DNA of 13,513 nucleotides from Desulfobacterales bacterium (lineage in GTDB: Bacteria; Desulfobacterota; Desulfobacteria; Desulfobacterales; C00003106). The position numbers were made by a program, and so were the translations under genes. Under the pieces are notes generated by a model that was given only the letters and a program-made list of their open reading frames with translations, was not told where the DNA came from and did not search any database. Positions 1 to 6,496 of the stretch are shown in pieces (position 1 is the stretch's first letter; each line of letters starts with the position of its first letter). Location: NCBI GenBank assembly GCA_030672555.1, contig DAOVGD010000197.1, positions 1 through 13,513 of the forward strand, given 5' to 3'.

Positions 1-295
1 GGGTGGCATCACCGTTAATCCTACCGGGAACCCGGGGATGGCATCCGGTGGTATGGGTGATGTGCTTACCGGGATGATTGCCGGCTTTCTGGTTCAGGGA
101 TACTCTCCGTTGGATGCAACACGATTGTCAGTGTATCTCCATGGCGCTGCAGCAGACTACTTAGCGAAGGAAAAGGGGTCGATAGGGTATTTGGCCGGTG
201 ATGTCATAAATGTGATTCCGGAGGAGATGAAGCGGCTGTCAGCGTCCTCATCAGAGATAAGAGAGTATCTTCCGTTGATAAGGAAGCTAACATAG
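1..295 (+). CDS. nnr: Bifunctional NAD(P)H-hydrate repair enzyme (ADP-dependent NAD(P)HX dehydratase domain), 3' end only
   Basis: Only the last 97 codons are in the window, in the frame beginning at base 2 and ending with TAG at 293-295. The peptide has the hallmark of the C-terminal ribokinase-like dehydratase domain: a V-N-P-T-G-N-P-G-M-A stretch followed by G-G-M-G-D-V-L-T-G. The Asp of the GMGDVLTG motif is the expected catalytic residue. The domain dehydrates damaged NADHX/NADPHX back to NADH/NADPH in the cytoplasm, using ADP or ATP. Whether an N-terminal epimerase domain (YjeF_N) is fused cannot be seen, because the gene starts outside the window; the fusion is the usual bacterial arrangement. 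It lies 37 bp upstream of tsaE on the same strand, a common pairing in many bacteria, so co-transcription is likely. Confidence 0.9.
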   Translation, partial: GGITVNPTGNPGMASGGMGDVLTGMIAGFLVQGYSPLDATRLSVYLHGAAADYLAKEKGSIGYLAGDVINVIPEEMKRLSASSSEIREYLPLIRKLT

Positions 296-332
296 CTACT
301 GGTTACTCAATGCCGTTGAATTAGGGAAAATC

Positions 333-890
333 ATGTGTAACCTAAATCAGCAATCGACAATCGTCAATCGTCAATACTACACCTCCCATTCCCCGGAGGA
401 GACTATTCGGTTTGGTGTACAATTGGGCAGACAACTTTTCCCTGGCGCCCTTATTGCCTTGAGTGGTGAGCTTGGCAGTGGCAAAACATGTCTGGTTCAG
501 GGAATTGCCCGAGGATTGGACGTTCCGGAAGAATTATATATAACGAGTCCTACCTATACCCTTGTAAATGAATACCATGGTCGTCTTACCCTTTTTCATA
601 TTGATGTATATCGCCTGGAAGGGGCATCGGACTTGGAAGATATAGGATTCGACGAGATTTTGGCGGCAGATGGAGTAACGGTTATTGAATGGGCTGAAAA
701 GGTCTTGGACGGACTCCCCCAAGAGCGACTTTCCATACTCCTTTCCATCGTGGATGATCAGAGCCGATCGCTTGAAATAACAGGGTACGGGCAGAAATAC
801 AGAAATATAATGAGCGCCTTTACGCCACCTTGTTCAAGACGTCGATTTCATCAGCATTCAGCACACGATCGATGTCGAGAAGGATTTTGA
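333..890 (+). CDS. tsaE: tRNA threonylcarbamoyladenosine biosynthesis ATPase TsaE, with an extended C-terminus
   Basis: TsaE is the P-loop ATPase that works with TsaB and TsaD to place t6A at position 37 of ANN-decoding tRNAs. The 185-residue product shows Walker A GELGSGKT at residues 45-52, the family block SPTYTLVNEY at 72-81, HIDVYRL at 89-95 and VIEWAE at 117-122. The ATG at 333 has AGGGA five bases upstream and there is no later in-frame ATG, GTG or TTG near the domain start, so it is the preferred start. Residues about 5-14 are encoded by a heptanucleotide repeat and are probably not conserved. The fold should end near residue 160 (GYGQKYRNIM). The last 23 or so residues come from DNA antisense to the 3' end of cheW, a 71-bp convergent overlap. 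A TAA-TGA pair at 808-813 lies one base out of frame, suggesting an indel or assembly error extended the gene. Confidence 0.92.
   Translation: MCNLNQQSTIVNRQYYTSHSPEETIRFGVQLGRQLFPGALIALSGELGSGKTCLVQGIARGLDVPEELYITSPTYTLVNEYHGRLTLFHIDVYRLEGASDLEDIGFDEILAADGVTVIEWAEKVLDGLPQERLSILLSIVDDQSRSLEITGYGQKYRNIMSAFTPPCSRRRFHQHSAHDRCREGF
351..378 (+). repeat. Short heptanucleotide array inside the 5' end of tsaE
   Basis: Four contiguous 7-nt units (CAATCGA, CAATCGT, CAATCGT, CAATACT) start 18 bases after the tsaE ATG. They fill the non-conserved N-terminal leader of the protein. The 7-nt period matches three other arrays in this window (6532-6580, 10627-10795 and 12453-12684), although the unit sequence differs. 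Confidence 0.7.
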
Positions 891-1332
891 CCCCGCCGTC
901 CATTTTTGCCATCCCGAGGATGTAGTCCGTATCCAGCTCTGTGCCGAATGTAGGGGTCTCCTCAATATCAGAACCCTTGACATTCAATACCTCTGATACT
1001 GCATCTACAACGACCCCCATGAGAATTTGACCTGTTTTCCCTGCGATTTCCACCACAATAATGCATGTTCGCTCTGTATAATCGATTGACTCCATTCCGA
1101 ACTTGAGCCTCAGGTCAATCACAGGGATCACCTTTCCCCGGAGGTTAAGGACACCTTTAACAAACTCGGGTGTTTGGGGTACGGTGGTAATCGGCATCAG
1201 ACCGATAATCTCCTTGATCTTCAAGATACCGATACCGTACTCTTCGTTCGCCAGCGAAAAGGTGAGATATTTCCCTTCCTTGTCTACCATAGCCTTTACG
1301 GCCTGATCCATTGTCTCTGCTAACTCCGCCAT
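820..1332 (-). CDS. cheW: Chemotaxis coupling protein CheW
   Basis: This 170-residue protein is essentially a single CheW (SH3-like) domain. After a short helical leader it has KYLTFSLANEEYGIGILKIKEI (residues 21-42), the core NLRGKVIPVIDLR (63-75), and GVVVDAVSEVLNV (106-118), as expected for the family. CheW links methyl-accepting receptors to the histidine kinase CheA in cytoplasmic signalling arrays. The ATG at 1332 follows an AAGGAAAAG ribosome-binding site. No cheA, receptor or other che gene is in the window, so this is an isolated adaptor. It is last in a leftward run after the malic enzyme and sixA, with an 82-bp gap to sixA that holds a possible promoter of its own. Its last codons overlap the extended tail of tsaE on the other strand. 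The cheW C-terminus looks family-like, so cheW is the genuine coding strand in the overlap. Confidence 0.95.
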   Translation of the reverse strand: MAELAETMDQAVKAMVDKEGKYLTFSLANEEYGIGILKIKEIIGLMPITTVPQTPEFVKGVLNLRGKVIPVIDLRLKFGMESIDYTERTCIIVVEIAGKTGQILMGVVVDAVSEVLNVKGSDIEETPTFGTELDTDYILGMAKMDGGVKILLDIDRVLNADEIDVLNKVA

Positions 1333-1364
1333 TGTGCTTTTCCTTTCTTCTTGGTCCCTAAAAA

Positions 1365-1370
1365 ATTATA
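1365..1370 (-). promoter_or_regulatory. Candidate -10 element for cheW
   Basis: On the - strand, a perfect TATAAT lies 33 bases before the cheW ATG in the 82-bp gap between sixA and cheW. No good -35 hexamer is seen at 16-18 bp upstream, so this is a weak prediction. It would let cheW be expressed separately from sixA. Confidence 0.3.
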
Positions 1371-1414
1371 TTTCTTGTATATATCGGCACAGATAAAAAT
1401 TTCTTTAGGGAGTT

Positions 1415-1903
1415 TTATACCCCAAGAAGCCTTAATTGATACGGTGTTAAATACCATTGCAGCACGCCTGAATGGGTCGGAAGCGTTTCAACATCAATTC
1501 GGCATACACCTCCCATCTGAAAGTTTATCGCCGCTTTTGACCCTTCCGTAAGGAGGAATGAGGCGGTTTCAGCGACTGAGGGGAGGTGGCCTGCAATCAA
1601 TATGCTGTTTTTGTTCAAAAGCCCGTTAAGGAAACCAACAGTATCTGCTGCCGGGGCCATTGGTTTTACCTTGTCGATCTTTATAATATTGTCGGCTGCC
1701 AAACCCAATTCCTCGGCTACGATGGCTGCTGTCTGTTGTGACCGTTTCTTGGGACTGCAGACGATGGCATCTAAGCTAATGCCCATGCGTTTCAACGCCC
1801 GGCCGCTCGCCCGGATCTGATCTGTCCCTTCCGGACTCAGGCCCTGTTCAGGGTCTCTCTCTTTTGGAAGCGGAACCCCATGCTGCATAAGATAAATTTC
1901 CAT
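1415..1903 (-). CDS. sixA: Phosphohistidine phosphatase SixA-like (histidine phosphatase superfamily)
   Basis: The 162-residue size and motif order match the small SixA branch of the histidine phosphatase superfamily, which removes phosphate from phosphohistidine, for example on HPt domains. Visible elements are the N-terminal MEIYLMQHG with His8 as the expected phospho-acceptor, the DPEQGLSPEGTDQ segment (17-29), VCSPKKRSQQTA (48-59, with Arg54), and AGHLPSV (104-110) containing the second active-site His106. The usual Arg-His-Gly is Gln-His-Gly here, so one phosphate-contacting Arg is replaced. I believe the same change occurs in some SixA homologues but cannot check. The ATG at 1903 has a near-perfect AAAGGAGGT seven bases upstream. 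It starts 23 bp after the malic enzyme stop codon and precedes cheW, so the three may share a transcript. Confidence 0.85.
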   Translation of the reverse strand: MEIYLMQHGVPLPKERDPEQGLSPEGTDQIRASGRALKRMGISLDAIVCSPKKRSQQTAAIVAEELGLAADNIIKIDKVKPMAPAADTVGFLNGLLNKNSILIAGHLPSVAETASFLLTEGSKAAINFQMGGVCRIDVETLPTHSGVLQWYLTPYQLRLLGV

Positions 1904-1926
1904 AGTGCGTACCTCCTTTATTCATC

Positions 1927-4443
1927 TTACTCGATTAACCTCAACTCTCCTTCGTAAATAAAATCTCGCGTATGACGCGCTACCTCTTTCGGATCGACCT
2001 TTTTGCGTGCCTCTCCGGTTTCGATGGCCGCTTGGGCTACAGCAGCGGCTATCAGTGGCGGCACGGAAAAGCTCATACCTCCGGGGAGGATATGGTCAGC
2101 ATTGAGGTCTTTATCGGGTATGGCCTTGGCAAGGGCGTGGGCTGCGGCGATCTTCATCGCCTCATTGATCGATTTGGCCCGGACATCGAGTGCCCCCCGG
2201 AATATTCCAGGGAAGGCGAGGAGGTTATTGACCTGGTTGGGAAAATCGGACCGTCCGGTGGCAACCACACTGGCCCCTCCTTTTTTCGCCTCTTCGGGCA
2301 TGATCTCCGGGATAGGGTTGGCAAGGGCAAATACAATCGGATCCCGTGCCATGGAGCGGACCATGCCTTCGTTAACCAGGTTTCCTTTTGAAACACCGAT
2401 AAAGACGTCAGCACCTGCAAGGGCATCGATAAGTCCTCCTTTTATTTTGGCAAGGTTTGTTACTTTTGCCATCTCCTCTTTGGCAAAATTCATCCTCTCT
2501 TTTCTCCCTTGGTAAATAATCCCTTTTGAATCGCACATGACGATATGATTTATTCCCATGGAAAGTAGAAACTTGGCCACGGCAATCCCCGCGGCTCCAG
2601 CGCCATTTATGACCACGTTGACGGTTTTGATATCTTTCCCGGTGACCTTCAGTGCGTTGAGTAATCCAGCAGCCACAACCACCGCGGTTCCGTGCTGATC
2701 GTCATGAAATACAGGGATATCGAGTTCCTCGCGCAGTTGTTCTTCAATAAGGAAGCATCGAGGCGCGGATATGTCTTCCAGGTTGATCCCTCCAAAGACG
2801 GTGGCGATCCTTTTGACGGTCTCCACAATCTGATCAGGGTCGTGAGTGGCGATACAGATGGGGAATGCCTCGACACCGCCAAAGATATGAAATAGGACTG
2901 ACTTCCCCTCCATTACCGGAAGTGCTGCTCGCGGACCAATATCACCCAGTCCGAGCACCGCGCTCCCGTCAGTGACAATAGCGACTAGGTTGCTCTTAGC
3001 GGTGTAGTCATAAATCAGAGCGGGATCGGCCTGGATCTCCCGAGACGTTTGGACCGAGTGCGGGGGGAGATAAAAGAGGTTCAGGATGTTACGGTCCCTT
3101 GCCGGAATCTTAACCTTGATTTCAAGGAGACCCTGATACCGGCGGTGAAGGTCAAGGGCCTGTTCTTTGAGCGTGCCTTTGGTTTGTGGTTCTGGAGAAA
3201 GACACGGGAGCTTTCCTTCAAAAGAAAGCCTTTCCAACCGTTCGTATATTTTATCCGGATCTGCTTGAACCCTTGCTGTTCCGCTTTTAATGGCCGCCCT
3301 GGCAACAGCAGCGGCAATGGCGGGGGCGACTTTGAAATCAAAGATCTCCGGCACAAAATAGTCGGCAGAGAGCCGGTCTTCCGGTACGAGTTGAGAAAAG
3401 GCATTTGCCGCGGCCAGTTCCATTTCAAGATCGATCGCTCGGGCTGCCACGTCGAGTATCCCCCGAAAGAGTCCTGGAAAGATCAGGGCAATATCAAGAA
3501 GGTTGGGGTAATCTGCTCGAGAGGTCGCTATGATCCTGGCCCCTCCTTTTTTTGCCTCGGCCGGGATAATTTCAGGAACTGGTACGGCCAAAGCAAACAC
3601 AATCGGGTTGTCGGCCATGGAAGAGACCATCTCGGCAGTGAGAATACCTCCTGCTGAAAATCCGATAAATGCATCTGCCCCAACGAGGGCCTCTTTCAAT
3701 GTTCCTTTTTTCTGTCTCGGGTTCGTGATCTTTGCGATTTCGGCCTTGGCCCAGTTCATACGTTCCATTCGGTACTTATAGATCGTTCCAGCCCGGTCGC
3801 AGACGACCAGATCTTCGATCCCTGCTTTCATGAAAAGCTTTGCGGTGGCTATACCCGCGGCCCCGGCACCGCAAATGACCACTGAAATGTCTTCTAATTT
3901 TTTTCCTGCCAACTTACAGGCATTGATCAGTGCGCCTAACGCCTCTATGGCTGCCACATGCTGGTCATTATGAAGGACGGGTATGTTTAGAGCCCTTGTA
4001 AGATGTTCCTCAATGCAGAAACAGTCAGGAGAAGCAATATCTTCCAGACATATAGCGCCAAAGGTGGGCGCCATAAGACTGATACTTTCTATAATCTCCG
4101 AGGGATTGTGAGTGGATAGAGCAATTGGGAAGGCGTCCACACCGGCAAAGGTCTTAAAGAGAACTGACTTGTTTTCAAGTACCGGAAGAACAGCCTCGGG
4201 ACCCAAGAGACCAGTGCCCCGCACAGCAGAGCCGTCACTTACTACCGCCACAGTATTTCCCCTGCATGAATGGGAAAAGGAGCTTGCAGGCCGCTCGAAT
4301 ATCTCCATGCATACCTCTGCCACGCCAGGGGTATATGCTAAACTAAGCGCATATTCGTCTTTAATCGGGACCTTGGTATCGATTCCGATTACGCCCTGAT
4401 ACTTGCGCCGATAGTAGAGGGTTTTTTGTTGTGATTTGTCCAT
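1927..4443 (-). CDS. Tandem-duplicated malic enzyme (two full malic-enzyme modules in one chain)
   Basis: From the ATG at 4443 the product is 838 residues, about twice the usual small bacterial malic enzyme of about 400-430. Malic enzymes decarboxylate malate to pyruvate, reducing NAD(P)+. Both halves carry a malic domain plus a Rossmann domain, joined near residue 420. Copy 1: Tyr37 in AYTPGVA, Lys92, Glu134-Asp135 in LEDI, HNDQHVA at 158-164, GAGAAG at 192-197. Copy 2: Tyr458 in FYLPPHS, Lys514, Glu556-Asp557, HDDQHGTA at 580-587, GAGAAG at 614-619. Copy 1 lacks both Asn expected to bind malate (FALAVP at 283-288; LLDIAL at 315-320). Copy 2 keeps them (FALANP at 705-710; QVNNLL at 737-742) but has lost the YTPGVA loop. 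The C-terminus is not a phosphotransacetylase domain as in MaeB. The ATG was chosen over an in-frame TTG at 4458 because the predicted promoter leaves only about 11 nt before the TTG. NAD versus NADP preference is not decidable by eye. Confidence 0.9.
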   Translation of the reverse strand: MDKSQQKTLYYRRKYQGVIGIDTKVPIKDEYALSLAYTPGVAEVCMEIFERPASSFSHSCRGNTVAVVSDGSAVRGTGLLGPEAVLPVLENKSVLFKTFAGVDAFPIALSTHNPSEIIESISLMAPTFGAICLEDIASPDCFCIEEHLTRALNIPVLHNDQHVAAIEALGALINACKLAGKKLEDISVVICGAGAAGIATAKLFMKAGIEDLVVCDRAGTIYKYRMERMNWAKAEIAKITNPRQKKGTLKEALVGADAFIGFSAGGILTAEMVSSMADNPIVFALAVPVPEIIPAEAKKGGARIIATSRADYPNLLDIALIFPGLFRGILDVAARAIDLEMELAAANAFSQLVPEDRLSADYFVPEIFDFKVAPAIAAAVARAAIKSGTARVQADPDKIYERLERLSFEGKLPCLSPEPQTKGTLKEQALDLHRRYQGLLEIKVKIPARDRNILNLFYLPPHSVQTSREIQADPALIYDYTAKSNLVAIVTDGSAVLGLGDIGPRAALPVMEGKSVLFHIFGGVEAFPICIATHDPDQIVETVKRIATVFGGINLEDISAPRCFLIEEQLREELDIPVFHDDQHGTAVVVAAGLLNALKVTGKDIKTVNVVINGAGAAGIAVAKFLLSMGINHIVMCDSKGIIYQGRKERMNFAKEEMAKVTNLAKIKGGLIDALAGADVFIGVSKGNLVNEGMVRSMARDPIVFALANPIPEIMPEEAKKGGASVVATGRSDFPNQVNNLLAFPGIFRGALDVRAKSINEAMKIAAAHALAKAIPDKDLNADHILPGGMSFSVPPLIAAAVAQAAIETGEARKKVDPKEVARHTRDFIYEGELRLIE

Positions 4444-4475
4444 ACGGATTGTTCTCAAAAAGGTTTCTTAAATCT

Positions 4476-4505
4476 ATTATACCAGAAAATTCATTAGACG
4501 TGACA
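4476..4505 (-). promoter_or_regulatory. Extended -10 promoter for the malic enzyme operon
   Basis: On the - strand the bases from 4484 down to 4476 read TGGTATAAT, a TGn-extended consensus -10 (TATAAT at 4481-4476). The -35 region around 4500-4505 (ATGTCA or TGTCAC, spacing 18-19) is weak, as is usual with an extended -10. The predicted start near 4469 gives a leader of about 26 nt before the ATG at 4443. It lies downstream of the leftward terminator at 4521-4570, so that terminator is not part of this transcript. Confidence 0.55.
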
Positions 4506-4520
4506 TAAATATCAAAGAAT

Positions 4521-4570
4521 AAAATAAAAAAGAGCCCTCCTGAGAAGAAAATTATAACTCAGAAGGGCTC
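4521..4570 (-). terminator. Leftward rho-independent terminator
   Basis: A 13-bp stem with a single C-A mismatch (GAGCCCTCCTGAG at 4532-4544 and CTCAGAAGGGCTC at 4558-4570) encloses a 13-nt A/T-rich loop. On the - strand it is followed by TTTTTT-A-TTTT. On the + strand no T tract follows, so it acts leftwards. No - strand protein gene lies to its right in the divergent region, so it may end a short RNA (see 4525-4602) or block transcripts running leftwards through hisC. Confidence 0.75.
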
Positions 4571-4602
4571 ATGAGGAGGAAAGCAGATAGGTTTACCTAC
4601 CT
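4525..4602 (-). ncRNA. Candidate small RNA upstream of the malic enzyme
   Basis: A consensus TTGACA sits at 4637-4632 on the - strand. A poor -10 (TAGTTT, 4614-4609) follows at 17 bp and would start transcription near 4602. The transcript would be about 78 nt: a 5' hairpin based on TAGGT-AA-ACCTA (about 4601-4588), a single-stranded CU-rich stretch with TTTCCTCCTCAT (4582-4571) resembling anti-Shine-Dalgarno sequence, then the strong terminator at 4570-4521. This hairpin, pyrimidine-rich linker and terminator layout is typical of trans-acting small RNAs. No RNA family is recognised. The alternative is an unexpressed or attenuator-like leader. Evidence is structural only and the -10 is weak. 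Confidence 0.35.
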
Positions 4603-4690
4603 ATAGTGAAACTAATCACAATCTCAGAAAATGTCAAGGGCTGGAATGAGAGATCAAAAAGATCCCTCCTAGGATAGAGCAACAATAGGT

Positions 4691-4720
4691 TTGACTTTTA
4701 TGATATGTTTCTGGTATGCG
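4691..4720 (+). promoter_or_regulatory. Candidate promoter for the hisC-cmk operon
   Basis: TTGACT at 4691-4696 is followed after 18 bp by TATGCG at 4715-4720, preceded by TG one base away as in extended -10 sites. The predicted start is about 4727, downstream of the first ATG (4716) of the hisC reading frame. That matters for the choice of hisC start codon. Confidence 0.4.
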
Positions 4721-5849
4721 AAATTATAAAGAAAACAGCAAGGAGAAAAACGACATTAAGCCCCATGTACCATCTTATATAGCGGAGATTAAACCTTATC
4801 CTCCGGGAAAACCTCTCGAAGAGCTGGAAAGAGAATACGGCATCAAGGATTCGATCAAGCTGGCGTCAAACGAAAACCCCTTAGGCCCATCTCCAAAGGC
4901 GGTTGCGGCAATAACCGACCATCTTGCACGTCTACATAGATACCCGGACGGAAGTGGATATTATTTGATCCACCGTCTCGCGGAAAAGTTGAACGTATCC
5001 CCGGATCAGATTGTGTTGGGAAATGGTTCCAATGAGATTATTGAGCTTTTGATACGAACCTATCTTCAGCCGGGGGATGAAGTTATTTCGCCTTTCCCCT
5101 CGTTTCTCATGTACGATCTTTTGATACGGGCAGCCGGATGTCATAATAAGGTAGTACCACTTAAAAATTTTAAGATCGATCTTGAGTCCATGGCCGACCG
5201 GATTGGTTCGGATACCAGAATGATCTTTATCAACAACCCGAACAATCCGACCGGAACCATTGTCTCAAGGGATGCCTTTGAAAGATTTTTGCGACAGGTC
5301 CCTTCGGATGTTATTGTAGCAGTGGATGAGGCGTATATAGAATTTGTACAAGAGCGTGATTGTCCGGTAGGTCTTGATTATATTGGTTCCGACAAAAGTG
5401 TGGTAGCGCTTCGGACCTTTTCAAAGGCATACGGACTGGCAGGGCTCAGGATCGGCTATGGCGTTATGTCAGAGGAAACGGCCAGTTTTATTAATCGTGT
5501 TCGGCAACCATTTAATACCAACGCCCTGGCCCAGGTGGGAGCACTGGCTGCCCTGGATGATGACGAGTTCTTTGAAAAGACCTTAAGCCTGACACACAGC
5601 GGTTTGAAATATCTCTATAGGGAGCTGGACAGGCTAAGTATTCGCTATTATCCTACCCAAACGAACTTTTTCCTGATCGATGTGGGGATGGATGCAAAAT
5701 CTGTCTACGATAAGATGCTTCGCCAGGGTGTGATTGTGCGTGCGATGACTGCCTATGGTTATCCCAACTATATACGGGTGTCTGTGGGGCTTCCGGAAGA
5801 AAACGAGCGTTTTATCAAGGCCCTGGAAAAAGTGTTGAATGAAACGTAG
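4716..5849 (+). CDS. hisC: Histidinol-phosphate (or aromatic) aminotransferase, HisC-like
   Basis: This fold-type I PLP aminotransferase is 377 residues from the ATG. Numbered from that ATG, motifs are SNENPLGPSP (51-60), GNGSNEIIELL (102-112), NNPNNPTGT (173-181), Asp204 and Tyr207 in VAVDEAYIEF, the PLP Lys237 in TFSKAYGLAGLRIGYG, and Arg354 in YIRVSVG for the substrate carboxylate. HisC converts imidazole-acetol phosphate and glutamate to histidinol phosphate. Linkage to cmk rather than other his genes means a role in phenylalanine/tyrosine transamination is also possible, as HisC homologues can do both. The start is uncertain: the ATG at 4716 has no ribosome-binding site and overlaps the predicted -10. 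A strong AAGGAG at 4740-4745 precedes an in-frame ATT at 4755, which would give a family-typical N-terminus (KPHVPSYIAEIKPYPPGKP). The stop overlaps the cmk start by 11 bp. Confidence 0.9.
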   Translation: MRNYKENSKEKNDIKPHVPSYIAEIKPYPPGKPLEELEREYGIKDSIKLASNENPLGPSPKAVAAITDHLARLHRYPDGSGYYLIHRLAEKLNVSPDQIVLGNGSNEIIELLIRTYLQPGDEVISPFPSFLMYDLLIRAAGCHNKVVPLKNFKIDLESMADRIGSDTRMIFINNPNNPTGTIVSRDAFERFLRQVPSDVIVAVDEAYIEFVQERDCPVGLDYIGSDKSVVALRTFSKAYGLAGLRIGYGVMSEETASFINRVRQPFNTNALAQVGALAALDDDEFFEKTLSLTHSGLKYLYRELDRLSIRYYPTQTNFFLIDVGMDAKSVYDKMLRQGVIVRAMTAYGYPNYIRVSVGLPEENERFIKALEKVLNET

Positions 5850-6492
5850 GATAATCACGATCGACGGTCCTGCCGGTGCCGGGAAAACAACTATAAGTCG
5901 ATTACTTGCTAAGCGCTTAGGATATGTGTATGTTGACACTGGCGCTCTTTACCGGGCTGTAGCATTAGCTGCTGCATCCGCCAATTGTGTCGAAGACGAA
6001 GATCTCCTTTCAGACCTTTTTAAAGAGATTACGCTCGAATTTCGTAACGGACAGAACGGTCTCCGTCTCTTTATGAACGGAGAGGATGTGTCAGATCGTA
6101 TACGGACTCCAGAGATTACTATGCTCGCATCACGGTTATCCGCCAAGCCTGTTGTAAGGAAATATCTTTTGGATATACAACGCGATATGGGTAAGGACGG
6201 AGGAGTCATTTTAGAGGGACGCGATATGGGCACGGTGGTTTTCCCACATGCTGACGTAAAATTCTATCTTGATGCCGCTAACGAAATACGAGCTACACGG
6301 CGTTATAAGGAACTAAGTGATAAGGGAATTAAGATTACCCGGGCAGAGGTCGCTGCTGATATGAAAAAGCGTGATGAGAACGATTCCACGCGCTCTCTGT
6401 CACCCTTAAAACCGGCCGAGGATGCAATTAGAATAGATTCTAGTAAAATGAGCATTGAAAGTGTTCTCGAGACAATGAAGCGATACATTTGA
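5839..6492 (+). CDS. cmk: Cytidylate kinase (CMP/dCMP kinase)
   Basis: The enzyme phosphorylates CMP and dCMP with ATP in the cytoplasm, feeding CTP and dCTP pools. The 217-residue length is normal. It begins MKRRIITIDGPAGAGKTT with the P-loop at residues 10-17, then VDTGALYRAVAL (32-43), the nucleotide-binding LEGRDMGTVVFPHADVKFYL (125-144), and the lid RDENDSTRSLSPLKPAEDA (178-196), all characteristic of Cmk. The ATG lies inside the end of hisC and lacks a clear ribosome-binding site, so translation is probably coupled to hisC. The order cmk then rpsA is widely conserved, but here a 359-bp gap with a palindromic repeat separates them. Confidence 0.96.
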   Translation: MKRRIITIDGPAGAGKTTISRLLAKRLGYVYVDTGALYRAVALAAASANCVEDEDLLSDLFKEITLEFRNGQNGLRLFMNGEDVSDRIRTPEITMLASRLSAKPVVRKYLLDIQRDMGKDGGVILEGRDMGTVVFPHADVKFYLDAANEIRATRRYKELSDKGIKITRAEVAADMKKRDENDSTRSLSPLKPAEDAIRIDSSKMSIESVLETMKRYI

Positions 6493-6496
6493 GGGG

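Noticed and set aside
2003..3657. Long + strand open frames of up to about 200 codons opposite the malic enzyme
   Set aside because: They mirror the high-GC codon pattern of the malic enzyme on the other strand, lack ribosome-binding sites and resemble no family.
4521..4570. Terminator-attenuator in the malic enzyme leader
   Set aside because: The extended -10 at 4476-4484 lies downstream of the hairpin, so the main malic enzyme transcript should not contain it. It remains possible only if a second promoter further right is used.
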